From: Prevotella micans DSM 21469 = JCM 16134
GTDB taxonomy: Bacteria; Bacteroidota; Bacteroidia; Bacteroidales; Bacteroidaceae
Assembly: GCF_000614105.1 (NCBI RefSeq)
Contig: NZ_BAKH01000026.1
Location: 1 to 37,330, forward strand
Length of the DNA stretch: 37,330 bases
Reading direction: 5' to 3'
Translations under genes and position numbers: made by a program
Shown here: one piece after another, positions 1 to 7,971 of the stretch
Numbering within the stretch: position 1 is the stretch's first letter
Layout of the letters: every line of letters begins with the position of its first letter
The notes under the pieces: generated by a model
Databases searched by the model: none
Seen by the model: the letters and a program-made list of their open reading frames with translations, nothing else
Told to the model about the DNA's origin: nothing

Positions 1-168
1 TTCTCAAATCAAATTGCGATGACTCCCTCACCCGTCCGGTGCCTCGTAAATCGAACTGCAAAGGCACTCTCAACCACCCGGCGCTTCTCAAATCAAATTG
101 CGATGACTCCCTCACTCGTCCGGTGTCTCGCAAATCGAACTGCGAAGACACTCTCAACCACCCGGCGC
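1..168. repeat. Two tandem 84-bp repeats, each made of two degenerate ~42-bp halves
   Basis: Bases 1-84 recur at 85-168 with only a few substitutions, in exact 84-bp register. Each copy splits at about base 42 into two related halves, both running from CTC..AAATC through a C-rich stretch to CCGGyG, so the array is about four degenerate 42-bp units. It starts at the window edge and may extend further upstream. It lies just upstream of the promoter of the Nif3-like gene. I see no gene in it. Confidence 0.9.
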
Positions 169-250
169 TTTTACGCATACTTATACTGAGATTCAATCAG
201 CTAAATTGAAAAAGATGAAGCATGTGTACGGTTAATGGAGAACATCTAAT

Positions 251-258
251 TATCTTTG
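251..258 (+). promoter_or_regulatory. Bacteroidetes-type -7 box TATCTTTG
   Basis: TATCTTTG fits the Bacteroidetes -7 consensus TAnnTTTG. Transcription would begin near base 265, about 10 nt before the ATG at 274 and 18 nt before an alternative GTG at 283. No good -33 TTTG is visible at the usual spacing. The box overlaps a possible TTG start at 256, which argues against that start. Confidence 0.6.
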
Positions 259-273
259 CGACTCAAAAATCTT

Positions 274-1071
274 ATGCGTAGCGTGAAAATTAAGGAAGTA
301 ATCAACGCCCTTGAACAATTCGCTCCTCTGCCCTTGCAGGAAGACTACGATAATGCCGGCCTGCAAGTTGGATTGACAGAGACGGAAGTATCAGGGGCTT
401 TATTGTGTCTTGACGTGACCGGCGATGTGCTCAACGAAGCTATCAATACCGGGTGCAATCTGGTGGTGGCCCATCATCCGCTTATATTCCACAAACTGGC
501 CCGTGTGGCCGATGAAAACATGGTTCAGCGAATCGTTAGAAATGCAATCCAAAACGGAATAACCATCGTGGCCATGCACACCAATATCGATGCCGCGGAA
601 GGCGGGGTGAACCATAAGATTGCTGAGAAACTGGGACTGCAAAACCTTCGTCCCATCGGTAAAGAAAAACAAGTGGGAACGGTATGTGGCTCCGATGGAA
701 TTATTGGCAGTTTGCCTCATCCGATGTCTGCCAGGGAGTTCATCGAACTGCTTAAAACAAGATTCAATGTTGAATGTTTACAGGCCAACCAGCTCTTGCA
801 GCGTAATATTAAACGGGTTGCCCTGTGCGGCGGGGCTGGCTCATTCTTGCTGGATGACGCCATAAAAGCTGGTGCCGACGCCTTCCTGACCGGCGAGATG
901 CACTATCACGAATACTTCGGACATGAGCAGGAAATACAAATCTGCGTCATCGGGCACTACCAAAGCGAACAGTTCACCCCCGAAATATTCAAATCTATAA
1001 TCGAGCGTGGCTGCCCGGGCGTGAGCTGCATCATCTCCGAAACAAACACAAATCCAATTGTATATCTATAA
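274..1071 (+). CDS. Nif3-like dinuclear metal-centre protein (YbgI/YqfO family)
   Basis: A 265-residue protein of the Nif3/YbgI family, cytosolic proteins that form hexameric rings with a two-metal site and are often labelled GTP cyclohydrolase 1 type 2 homologs; the true substrate is unsettled. Visible metal-site motifs are AHHPLIF (His67 and His68), MHTNIDAAEGGVN in the middle, and GHYQSEQ near the C terminus; CGGAGSFL is also typical. The PII-like insert of about 100 residues found in longer homologs such as B. subtilis YqfO is absent, so this is the short form. I chose ATG 274; GTG 283 would give MKIKEVINALEQF, which matches the start of many relatives as I recall them and is a real alternative. 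It is followed after 12 nt by the zinc-ribbon gene and is very likely co-transcribed with it. Confidence 0.9.
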   Translation: MRSVKIKEVINALEQFAPLPLQEDYDNAGLQVGLTETEVSGALLCLDVTGDVLNEAINTGCNLVVAHHPLIFHKLARVADENMVQRIVRNAIQNGITIVAMHTNIDAAEGGVNHKIAEKLGLQNLRPIGKEKQVGTVCGSDGIIGSLPHPMSAREFIELLKTRFNVECLQANQLLQRNIKRVALCGGAGSFLLDDAIKAGADAFLTGEMHYHEYFGHEQEIQICVIGHYQSEQFTPEIFKSIIERGCPGVSCIISETNTNPIVYL

Positions 1072-1083
1072 AATTACAGAAAT

Positions 1084-1914
1084 ATGACAAAGACAGAATC
1101 ATTCGAAATCTCTGTAGAGAGCAAACTGAAGAATCTCTACCAGTTGCAAACCACCTTGTCGGGAATCGATGAAAAGCGGGCCTTGAGAGGCGAACTGCCC
1201 CTCGAAGTGCGAGACCTCGAAGACGAACTGGCCGGACTCAACACGCGAATAGACAAGATTAAGTCTGAAATCAGCGAGTTCCGTAAAGCCATAAGTCAGA
1301 AGAAAGCTCAAATTCAGGAGGCTCAGGCAAGTTTGGAACGCTACAACAAGCAACTCGAAACCGTGGCCAACAACCGTGAATACGATACCCTGACCAAGGA
1401 AATCGAGTATCAGAAACTGGAAGTTGAACTCTGTACCAAAAAGATTAAAGAAGCCCAGTTGAAGGTTGAAGAACGCCAGAAAGACCTCGTTGAAAACCAA
1501 GAACTGACCGCAGAACGTAAACATGACTTGGAAGAAAAACGAGTGGAACTCGACGAAATAATGCAAGAAACCCGCGAAGAAGAGGAAAGCCTCAAAGAGC
1601 AGGCCGCCGAACTCGAAACGCAAATTGATCCGAGTCTTCTTCGCAGTTTTAAGCGCATCCGCCGTGGTGCCCGCAACGGTCTAGGTATTGTTTATGTGCA
1701 GCGCGACGCTTGTGGCGGTTGCTTCAACAAGATTCCGCCCCAGCGCCAGCTCGATATCAAAATTCATAAAAAGATAATCGTGTGCGAATATTGCGGTCGC
1801 ATCCTCATCGACCCCGAACTAGCCGGAGTGCAAGAGGAGATTGTTATCGAGGATAAACCCAAGAAACGCAAGGTGACTCACAAAAAGAAAGACGACGCCG
1901 AAGTGGTAGAATAA
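1084..1914 (+). CDS. Coiled-coil protein with C4-type zinc ribbon
   Basis: A 276-residue protein. Residues about 10-185 form a long, charged, Glu/Lys-rich coiled coil. A four-cysteine zinc ribbon follows: Cys210-x2-Cys213 (CGGC) and Cys234-x2-Cys237 (CEYC), with the motif FNKIPPQ between them that is typical of this family. The C terminus is a Lys-rich tail. The family is widespread in bacteria and was often annotated as a possible nucleic-acid-binding protein; its precise role is unknown. It sits 12 nt after the Nif3-like gene, an arrangement common in Bacteroidetes, suggesting linked function. The gene ends directly at a strong terminator. Confidence 0.88.
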   Translation: MTKTESFEISVESKLKNLYQLQTTLSGIDEKRALRGELPLEVRDLEDELAGLNTRIDKIKSEISEFRKAISQKKAQIQEAQASLERYNKQLETVANNREYDTLTKEIEYQKLEVELCTKKIKEAQLKVEERQKDLVENQELTAERKHDLEEKRVELDEIMQETREEEESLKEQAAELETQIDPSLLRSFKRIRRGARNGLGIVYVQRDACGGCFNKIPPQRQLDIKIHKKIIVCEYCGRILIDPELAGVQEEIVIEDKPKKRKVTHKKKDDAEVVE

Positions 1915-1920
1915 AAAAGA

Positions 1921-1959
1921 AGAGGTAAAAGTTCAAAGACTTTTACCTCTCTTTTTTTT
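1921..1959. terminator. Strong intrinsic terminator, probably bidirectional
   Basis: An 11-bp perfect stem (1921-1931 with 1940-1950) around an 8-nt loop is followed by a run of eight T. On the minus strand it is followed by the complement of the A-rich 1912-1918, so it may also stop the convergent DUF349 gene that ends at 1985. Confidence 0.92.
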
Positions 1960-1984
1960 CAGGCAATTCGTGGGAGAATCGCGT

Positions 1985-3817
1985 TTATTTGTTTTCGGCG
2001 TCTATGATACGAATCTTTTGCTTCACTTCTTCCAAATCGCTTTTCAGTCGTTCGATGCGGCGTGTCATATCTTCAATGAGATTATTGCCTTTTTTGCTGC
2101 TTGCATTCAGGAAGCCGAGATTGTTTTCATAGGTATTTATGTCTTGTTTAAGCTGGTCGAACCGATGCATTAGTCGCGAACGCTCAGTGTTAAGTGCGGA
2201 GACTCCGCGTTCGGCCATTTTCTTTATGTTGCCCTTGAAATCGTCGATACGTTTGCGAGAGGCGTCTATATTGAGCATCTTGTGCAGTTGGTCGACAATT
2301 GAATGATAATCGTTGTAGATTCGCTCTTTTGATTTGAATGGCACATGACCAATCTTTCCGAACTCTTCGATTAGGTTGTTGAGCGTTTCAGCGGCGTTAT
2401 CGGGTTTTTCTTGTTCAAGAGCTTTGAGTTGCTCTATGATTTCTTTCTTTCTCTTGAGATTTTCATTTTGTTCTCCTTTTGTATCGGCTCTGTTGGCATC
2501 GCGTGCGTCGAAGAATTTGTTGCAGGCTTCCCGGAAATCTTCCCAAAGTTTGTCGGCATTCTTTCTTGGCACCATGCCTATTTTACGCCATTCCTTTTGG
2601 AGTTCTATGAGCTTTTCGGCTGTGGTTTTCCAGTCGGTAGAATCGCTCAGGGCGCGTGCTTGTTCGATGATTGCTTTTTTCTTGTCGACGTTTTCCTGGA
2701 AGCGAGCTTTGAGATTTTTATAGAACTCCGACTTGCGTTTGAAGAATTCGTCGCACGTTGTGCGGAAGCGTTCGTAGATTTTTGTGTTGAACTTACGTGG
2801 TACAGTTCCGATATTTTTCCATTCGGCCTGCAGAGCCATGATTTCTTTTGAATGTTCCTCCCAATCGGCCGATTTCCGATTTTCTTTTTGTGCGATGAGT
2901 TCAGCCTGTTCGCAGAGTTTTGTTTTCTTTTCTAGATTTTCTTTTTCGGCTTCCCGAATGGCCTCGAAGTGTTGCATGTGGCGCCGGTTGATGATGGTGC
3001 TCGCTGCTTTAAATCGTTCCCATAGGGGTTCACGAAGTTCTTTCTCGACAGGACCGGTTTCGCGATATTCTTGATGCAGTTCTTGCAGTTGATGGAATGC
3101 GCTTACAGGGTCATTGAATTCGGTGAGGAGTTCGGCTGTTTCGCAGAGTTTTGTTTTCTTTTCGAGGTTTTTCCGAAAATCATATTCGCGTGCTTCTCTG
3201 TTTAGATTCAGCAGGTCGTAGAATTGTTCAACGTAGAGCTGATAATTTCTCCAGAGCTCGCTTACCTTGTCGGCTGGAATGAGTTTAATTTCTTTCCATT
3301 CCTGTTGTAGTGCTTTGAATTCCTGGAAATTTTGGTTGGCCTCTTCGGGCGTTGTCGCCATTGTTTTTATTTGTTCGATGATGGCTAATTTACGCTCGAG
3401 GTTCTTTTGTTTCTCTTCTTCCTGCTGGAGGACGATTTTTTGCCGTCTTTCGCGGATGATGGATAACTCGACTTTGAATTCTTCTTCTTCGATGTCGGGT
3501 CTGATTTGAAATTTCTCGGGGTCTCCTCCGGCTTGTATGAACTCTTTTTGTTGTGCGTCGCGTTCAGCTCCCAGGAGTTTATAGAATACCATTTTGAGAT
3601 ATTCTGTCTCGCTTTTTTTTGGTATTTCCTCGTCGTGAGCTATTTCCTTTATTCTCTCTAGCACCTCGTGTTTGGTGTTGAAAATTCTGGGATGTGGTTG
3701 TTGCTCTTGTGGGGTGTCTTTAGAGTTTTCTTCAGAGCTGTTTTGGACAACAACCTCTTCGCTGGGCTTAACTTCTTGTGTCTCCTGATTGAGGAGATTC
3801 TCTTGAGAGTCGATCAT
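1985..3817 (-). CDS. DUF349 repeat protein
   Basis: A 610-residue, highly charged, mostly helical protein. After an acidic, low-complexity N terminus (about 1-45), about five DUF349-type helical repeats can be seen between residues 140 and 525. Their hallmark is EWKxIGxVPRK-NxxLWExFRxAxxxFF, for example AEWKNIGTVPRKFN, KEWRKIGMVPRKNAD and EEFGKIGHVPFKSKE; two earlier copies are more diverged (EWKEIKLIPAD, ETGPVEKEL). The C-terminal 80 residues look like a coiled coil. DUF349 proteins are common in Bacteroidetes and their function is not established. There is no signal peptide, so it is probably cytoplasmic. It lies downstream of corA with a 106-nt gap that holds its own promoter-like box, and converges with the zinc-ribbon gene. 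Confidence 0.88.
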   Translation of the reverse strand: MIDSQENLLNQETQEVKPSEEVVVQNSSEENSKDTPQEQQPHPRIFNTKHEVLERIKEIAHDEEIPKKSETEYLKMVFYKLLGAERDAQQKEFIQAGGDPEKFQIRPDIEEEEFKVELSIIRERRQKIVLQQEEEKQKNLERKLAIIEQIKTMATTPEEANQNFQEFKALQQEWKEIKLIPADKVSELWRNYQLYVEQFYDLLNLNREAREYDFRKNLEKKTKLCETAELLTEFNDPVSAFHQLQELHQEYRETGPVEKELREPLWERFKAASTIINRRHMQHFEAIREAEKENLEKKTKLCEQAELIAQKENRKSADWEEHSKEIMALQAEWKNIGTVPRKFNTKIYERFRTTCDEFFKRKSEFYKNLKARFQENVDKKKAIIEQARALSDSTDWKTTAEKLIELQKEWRKIGMVPRKNADKLWEDFREACNKFFDARDANRADTKGEQNENLKRKKEIIEQLKALEQEKPDNAAETLNNLIEEFGKIGHVPFKSKERIYNDYHSIVDQLHKMLNIDASRKRIDDFKGNIKKMAERGVSALNTERSRLMHRFDQLKQDINTYENNLGFLNASSKKGNNLIEDMTRRIERLKSDLEEVKQKIRIIDAENK

Positions 3818-3861
3818 TTGAATTCGGATTTATTTATTTGAGTTTTTCAAAACTTGCGTTG

Positions 3862-3869
3862 CAAACTTA
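3862..3869 (-). promoter_or_regulatory. -7 box TAAGTTTG for the DUF349 gene
   Basis: Read on the minus strand, TAAGTTTG matches TAnnTTTG. It lies 45 nt before the ATG at 3817, giving a leader of about 38 nt. The -33 region is T-rich but has no clean TTTG. It implies that the DUF349 gene can be transcribed independently of corA. Confidence 0.5.
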
Positions 3870-3923
3870 CTTATTTTCTTTCTAAAAGGCTCGCTGTCAC
3901 TGCTTGTTTTGGTTTTTGCCAAC

Positions 3924-4850
3924 TTAAAGCAGTCGTTTGTGGCGGAGTATCCACCATGAGGCTCCCGACACGACAACCGATATGATGAGTGCGATGATGA
4001 ATCCCCATTGGCTTTTTTCCATTCCGTTGACAAGGTTCATTCCGAAGAGCGATGAGATGAGCGTGGGGAACATCATGATGATTGAAACCGAGGTGAGTGT
4101 TCGCATAACTGTGTTCATGTTGTTGTTGATGATGCTGGAATAAGTATCCATTGTCGATTCGAGGATGTCGGAATATATGTTTGTTGTTTCGCGTGCCTGA
4201 ATCATCTCGATGTTAACGTCTTCAATCAGGTCGGCATCTAGTTCGTCCACCTGAAGTTTGAATTTCAGCTTGGCCAGCAGATTTTCGTTTCCGCGAATGG
4301 AGGTAACGAAATAGGTGAGCGAATCTTGTAGCCGACTCAACCCTATCAAACTTTCGTTGTTCACGCCTTTGTCTAGATTCCGCTTTGCTTTTTCGATGAG
4401 CGTACTGATTTGTTTGAGCCGTTTCAAATACCATACGGCCGACGAGAGGAAAAGTCGGAAAATTAGGTCTACATAATCCGTGAATCCTGTTCCGCGTTTT
4501 TGCTGAAACGAAACGAAGTCTATCATCATGTTTGTTTCGAAGTTGCACACGGTTATGGTTACATCGCGTTTGTGGATTATTCCTAGAGGGACGGTAGTGT
4601 AGGGTGTGCGTGAGCGTATTTCCTTTACGTATGGAATACGCAGAATTATGAGCATCCATCCGTCGTCGTATTCATAGCGTGCTCGTTCGTCGGTGTCGCT
4701 GATGTCGGATAGAAAATAGTCTGGGATGTGATATGTGTCTTCCAATTCTTGTTGTTCCCTTTCTGTTGGGCATGTTACCTGAATCCAACAATTAGGCTGC
4801 CATTCTTTGATGGTGCTCAAATTTCCGTTTATGTTCCAATAGGTTTTCAT
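3924..4850 (-). CDS. corA: CorA-family divalent cation transporter
   Basis: A 308-residue inner-membrane protein, CorA family, which forms pentameric Mg2+ (or Co2+/Ni2+) channels. The N-terminal two thirds form the soluble, mostly helical cytoplasmic funnel. The C terminus has two membrane segments: the first contains SIIMMFPTLISSLFGMN, ending in the invariant GMN selectivity motif at about residues 270-272, and the second is GFIIALIISVVVSGASW, followed by a short basic tail (RHKRLL). Length and motif layout are normal. The start ATG at 4850 is clear. About 210 nt of leader separate it from a good promoter at 5060-5090. Mg2+ is the likeliest substrate by family, but the ion is not readable from sequence. 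Confidence 0.92.
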   Translation of the reverse strand: MKTYWNINGNLSTIKEWQPNCWIQVTCPTEREQQELEDTYHIPDYFLSDISDTDERARYEYDDGWMLIILRIPYVKEIRSRTPYTTVPLGIIHKRDVTITVCNFETNMMIDFVSFQQKRGTGFTDYVDLIFRLFLSSAVWYLKRLKQISTLIEKAKRNLDKGVNNESLIGLSRLQDSLTYFVTSIRGNENLLAKLKFKLQVDELDADLIEDVNIEMIQARETTNIYSDILESTMDTYSSIINNNMNTVMRTLTSVSIIMMFPTLISSLFGMNLVNGMEKSQWGFIIALIISVVVSGASWWILRHKRLL

Positions 4851-5059
4851 TTCAGCTAATCTCCATGATTACAATATAAAGGTGGGGATTAGCATCCCGG
4901 TTCCGGGGGCGTTATCCTCACACTTACGAGTTGAAATTCGCGTGATAATCGTCTTTGTTCGACATTTCTTTTTTACAAAGTTGATTGTTTGTATTTACCT
5001 TTTCGCTGCCAGATTCCTGTCTTGTTCGCAACTCTAGTTGCTTTTGAAAAGGGCGCTTG
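4851..5059 (-). promoter_or_regulatory. Long corA leader with a 13-codon ORF and a GC-rich hairpin
   Basis: The predicted corA transcript has about 200 nt before the start codon. It contains a 13-residue open frame (4924-4965, MSNKDDYHANFNS) preceded by an A-rich stretch, and downstream of it a compact hairpin CCCG-GAAC-CGGG near 4895-4912. Such leaders can mediate ion- or translation-dependent control, but I recognise no known Mg2+ riboswitch class. Function is inference only. Confidence 0.35.
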
Positions 5060-5090
5060 CAAAGGTAATTAATTTGCCCCCCTCTCCAAA
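5060..5090 (-). promoter_or_regulatory. Full consensus Bacteroidetes promoter upstream of corA
   Basis: On the minus strand there is TTTG (5087-5090), exactly 19 nt, then TACCTTTG (5060-5067). Both boxes and the spacing match the Bacteroidetes -33/-7 consensus; this is the best promoter in the window. Transcription would start near 5054. Confidence 0.7.
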
Positions 5091-5228
5091 AAACGATGTA
5101 ATATTTCAAGTATGTTACACTGTTCTCGGCTTTGTCAGACGGTCGTGCATCTTTGTTTACAGAGGTTCCTGATTTTATTGTGAGTCTAAATCATTCAATA
5201 TTTCTCTATCCGATTTTGATTATTAATT

Positions 5229-5604
5229 AAGGGAAGTTCCGAAGATACTATACAATAATTAAAATTATATTCGGAACTTCCCGTAGATATAAAAAGTAGT
5301 AAAAATGATTTTAGGAGTTTTCCAGAAATATAAAACAGTAATGTAAATGAAGTTCGGAACTTCCCCGAGATATAAAGAGTAGTAAAAATAATTTTAGGAG
5401 CTTTCCGGAAATATAAAATAGTAGTGTAAATGAAGTTCGGAACTTTCCGAAGATATAAAATAGTAATGAAAATAATATTAGGGACTTTCCAGAGATGTTA
5501 AATAGTAGTTTAAATTATATTCGGATTTTTCCGGAGATATAAAACAAGAATTTATATGCTCTTTGAGTTTGCTAGGAGATATAAAACAATAATGATTTCT
5601 TTTT
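5229..5604. repeat. Nine tandem AT-rich units of 41-43 bp in an alternating two-type pattern
   Basis: Units begin at about 5230, 5271, 5313, 5354, 5396, 5437, 5480, 5521 and 5563. All share a core TTCCgGAGATATAAAA followed by A/T-rich sequence. Units starting TCGGAACTT alternate with units starting AGGAGTTTT or AGGGACTTT, giving an 84-bp higher-order period. The GGAAcTTCC core is itself a short palindrome, and units 1 and 2 contain a perfect 12-bp inverted repeat (5231-5242 with 5271-5282). No coding frame is evident. The remaining intergenic DNA (5110-5228) shows nothing else. Confidence 0.92.
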
Positions 5605-5617
5605 CTAGGCTGGTTAG

Positions 5618-5672
5618 TCTTAATCTATAAGAGGATGTGCCTTTTCAGGACACATCCTCTTATAGATTAAGA
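5618..5672 (-). terminator. 22-bp perfect hairpin after the exported-protein gene
   Basis: Arms 5618-5639 and 5651-5672 are perfectly complementary with an 11-nt loop. The hairpin begins 14 nt after the stop codon of the minus-strand gene at 5687. It lacks a T tract on either strand, so it may be an atypical terminator or an mRNA 3'-end stabiliser. Confidence 0.6.
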
Positions 5673-5686
5673 AACGATGGTTATTT

Positions 5687-7780
5687 CTACATAGTAAGCT
5701 TGATAGTTTGCTTGCCTACTTTGACGAGGAACACACCGTGACCAAATGTTGGAAGTGTGGTTGAGGCGGCTCGACTGGTGTTGGAGTAAACAATGGCGCC
5801 TGTGAGGTTGTAGACATAGATATTTTCCTTTCCGGGGTTGTCTATAACTATGCTGTTGCCTTCGAGGCGAACGGTTGCTCCAGAGATGTTGGCTTTCGTG
5901 TTGCTGATTCCTGAAACAACAGCTTTGCCTACGTATTGAAGCTCTGAGAAAGGACTCTCCAGGCGTGAGATGCTTTGCTGGGATACTTTGCTTACTCTCA
6001 CGGATTGTGCTCTGTGATATATGTCCTTTTGGTTGGCTTTGTAGGGCACATTAACTTCTATGGATTTTTTATCTAACCATCTTACATAGAAGAATGGGTC
6101 GTTGAAAGTTTCGCCTGCTTTGTAGTCCTGAGCTATTTTAATCTTGCTGAGGTAGAGGTTGCCTGGGTAGCTTACGCCGTAGAATCCTATGATGGAGCGT
6201 TTTGTTCCGGTTGTGAGCTGGCAGCTGAAGTCTTGCCATGTACCTTTTACTTCGCCGGGATAGATAAGTTCGCTTTGCTCATAGTCGCCTTTCTCGGCAT
6301 TGTAGTTGAACAGGGCCACAGCACATTGTGTGTAACCTTTATGCTCAACATTGTTGTTGTCGTAGTATGAGCATTCTTCTCCGCATGCGGTGAGGTTTAT
6401 TTTTATCTTTCCGTTGTCTTTTGATAGGTCGAGTTCGGGCGAGATTAAACCTGCGTCTTGATGGTTGTAGAGATACTGGAAGGCGTCGAATGTGAGGGCG
6501 TCTTTGTAGATGGCGTAGCTTTTTGCAATCCATCCGGCCTGCGACATACCGTCGATTACACCTTGGTCGAACGTGTGGGTGTCTTTGTTGTCTATGGAGA
6601 ACTCTACTTCCTTACCGTTGGAGTATTTGAGTCCGACAAGATTCAGGTCTGAAATTGTGAATTCGCCAGCTTGGTCGGCGGTGCGAGTGTAGTAGCTTAT
6701 GTAATTATAACGCTCTGCAGATGGTACGCTGTCCCATGATGCGGTATATTTTCCATCCTTTATCTCTGTGACAGGTTTCAGGAATGGGGATGCTACGTCT
6801 TTTATTTCTACCTCCTGAGATGGTATCGAAACGTGGCTTCCAACCTTGGAACTAACCGTGTAGTAGTATATATCGCCTGAATGTGCGCCTGTTACTGTGT
6901 AGGTTGTATCGGTGTTGGAGAAATCTTTCAGTAGATAGTTTGTAATGTTTCCGGTTTCGTCTTTGCTGTATACGTTTATGATATACGAATCGGCATTTGC
7001 TACCTTACTCCATCTGAGGTCGAACTGTGCGTCTTCATTGGCCTCTCCTTTATAATTCTTATGATTATAGGCGGTTGGAGTCGCTGCATATTGGTTAATC
7101 TGGAAAACCTTTACGTCGTCGATTAGCAGAGATGCATCCATAGCTACGATATTAAAAATCGTGTATTTGCCGCCACCGTAGAACATATAGGTGAATGTTT
7201 TCCATTCGGTTGTTACTTCAGGCAGTTGGAAACTTCCCATGTTACGCCATGAGGGTGCCATGTTGAAAGTTTCGGCAGCTTCAACAAGTGCAAAGGATGC
7301 CGGCTGACTTCCATTCGGAACTCGTGCTTTGAAGGAAATAAAACAAATTCCTTGATAGCCGCTAACATCCAGCATCGGAGTGTTTACATGTCCTTGTTCT
7401 TGCTTGGGAACAACATTAAGAAAGAGTTTTCCGCCAGCAGGGAAAGCGTTGTGAGCTCCCCATCCGGGCATTGTTGTGTACTCGTTGAGGACATTGATCC
7501 AAACGATTCCATCAGGATTCTGGAAGTTTATATTTGCGTCGAAGTCTGGCGCATCTTCGGTTCCTGTGGAAAACTTGGAGAAGTCTTCATTGAGAGTTAC
7601 TACTTCGGTGCCATATTCCAGAGGATTAGTTATCGCTTTGAAATAAGGAGCACCTTTAATTTCTTTTTCGGGGGTCATCGGGGCCGCATTTGCTGTTCTG
7701 CTTCTGACTTGTGAACTAGCCGGTATTACAGAACATCCTATGAACCCTGCTACAATTAATTTTTTTGTAAAATTACTCAT
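5687..7780 (-). CDS. T9SS-exported multidomain beta-sandwich protein
   Basis: A 697-residue protein with a signal peptide (about 1-24, cleavage near PASSQ). Residues about 60-225 resemble a choice-of-anchor or carbohydrate-binding jelly roll (LNEDFSKFSTGT at the start, LLIDDVKVFQI at the end). Two FN3-like modules follow (about 235-330 and 335-390), then a second jelly-roll-like region (about 400-555). The last 70 residues are a T9SS type A sorting domain: IYVYNLTGAIVYS and then GHGVFLVKVGKQTIKL. By family knowledge such proteins cross the outer membrane through T9SS and are attached to the surface or released. No catalytic motif is visible, so an adhesin or binding role is an inference. It is divergent from the plus-strand exported-protein genes, with a 191-nt region between their starts. 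Confidence 0.82.
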   Translation of the reverse strand: MSNFTKKLIVAGFIGCSVIPASSQVRSRTANAAPMTPEKEIKGAPYFKAITNPLEYGTEVVTLNEDFSKFSTGTEDAPDFDANINFQNPDGIVWINVLNEYTTMPGWGAHNAFPAGGKLFLNVVPKQEQGHVNTPMLDVSGYQGICFISFKARVPNGSQPASFALVEAAETFNMAPSWRNMGSFQLPEVTTEWKTFTYMFYGGGKYTIFNIVAMDASLLIDDVKVFQINQYAATPTAYNHKNYKGEANEDAQFDLRWSKVANADSYIINVYSKDETGNITNYLLKDFSNTDTTYTVTGAHSGDIYYYTVSSKVGSHVSIPSQEVEIKDVASPFLKPVTEIKDGKYTASWDSVPSAERYNYISYYTRTADQAGEFTISDLNLVGLKYSNGKEVEFSIDNKDTHTFDQGVIDGMSQAGWIAKSYAIYKDALTFDAFQYLYNHQDAGLISPELDLSKDNGKIKINLTACGEECSYYDNNNVEHKGYTQCAVALFNYNAEKGDYEQSELIYPGEVKGTWQDFSCQLTTGTKRSIIGFYGVSYPGNLYLSKIKIAQDYKAGETFNDPFFYVRWLDKKSIEVNVPYKANQKDIYHRAQSVRVSKVSQQSISRLESPFSELQYVGKAVVSGISNTKANISGATVRLEGNSIVIDNPGKENIYVYNLTGAIVYSNTSRAASTTLPTFGHGVFLVKVGKQTIKLTM

Positions 7781-7875
7781 AGAACTTTAGGTTTAAATGT
7801 GAATAAGATTGTGAATAGAATTATGGTATCTTCCAGTATTTGAAGCCCTAGAGTTTAACCATAAAATTTTCCCTG

Positions 7876-7883
7876 CAAAGAAA
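7876..7883 (-). promoter_or_regulatory. Imperfect -7 box TTTCTTTG for the minus-strand exported protein
   Basis: On the minus strand TTTCTTTG differs from TAnnTTTG at one position. It lies about 95 nt upstream of the ATG at 7780, in the divergent region, next to a nine-base A/T homopolymer. Weak candidate. Confidence 0.3.
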
Positions 7884-7925
7884 CTTTTTTTTTTCAGAAG
7901 GGCAATTATATAAAGTGGAAAAATG

Positions 7926-7933
7926 TATCTTTG
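7926..7933 (+). promoter_or_regulatory. -7 box TATCTTTG for the plus-strand exported-protein gene
   Basis: TATCTTTG matches TAnnTTTG. Transcription would start near 7940. That leaves ATG 7963 or 7972 as start codon and makes a TTG at 7948 unlikely. No clear -33 element is seen. Confidence 0.55.
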
Positions 7934-7971
7934 CCCCGAATTAACATTTGGCATATATAAGAATGTACATT

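Noticed and set aside
256-273. TTG start for the Nif3-like gene
   Set aside because: It overlaps the predicted -7 box and lies before the likely transcription start; ATG 274 or GTG 283 fits better.
4851-5059. Known Mg2+ riboswitch in the corA leader
   Set aside because: I could not recognise the conserved elements of any established Mg2+ riboswitch class.
4924-5109. 61-codon minus-strand frame before corA
   Set aside because: It starts with TTG upstream of the consensus promoter and runs through it; only its last 13 codons could be translated from that promoter.
7948-7971. Upstream TTG start for the exported protein
   Set aside because: It gives an N terminus that does not look like a signal peptide; ATG 7963 or 7972 starts the normal one.
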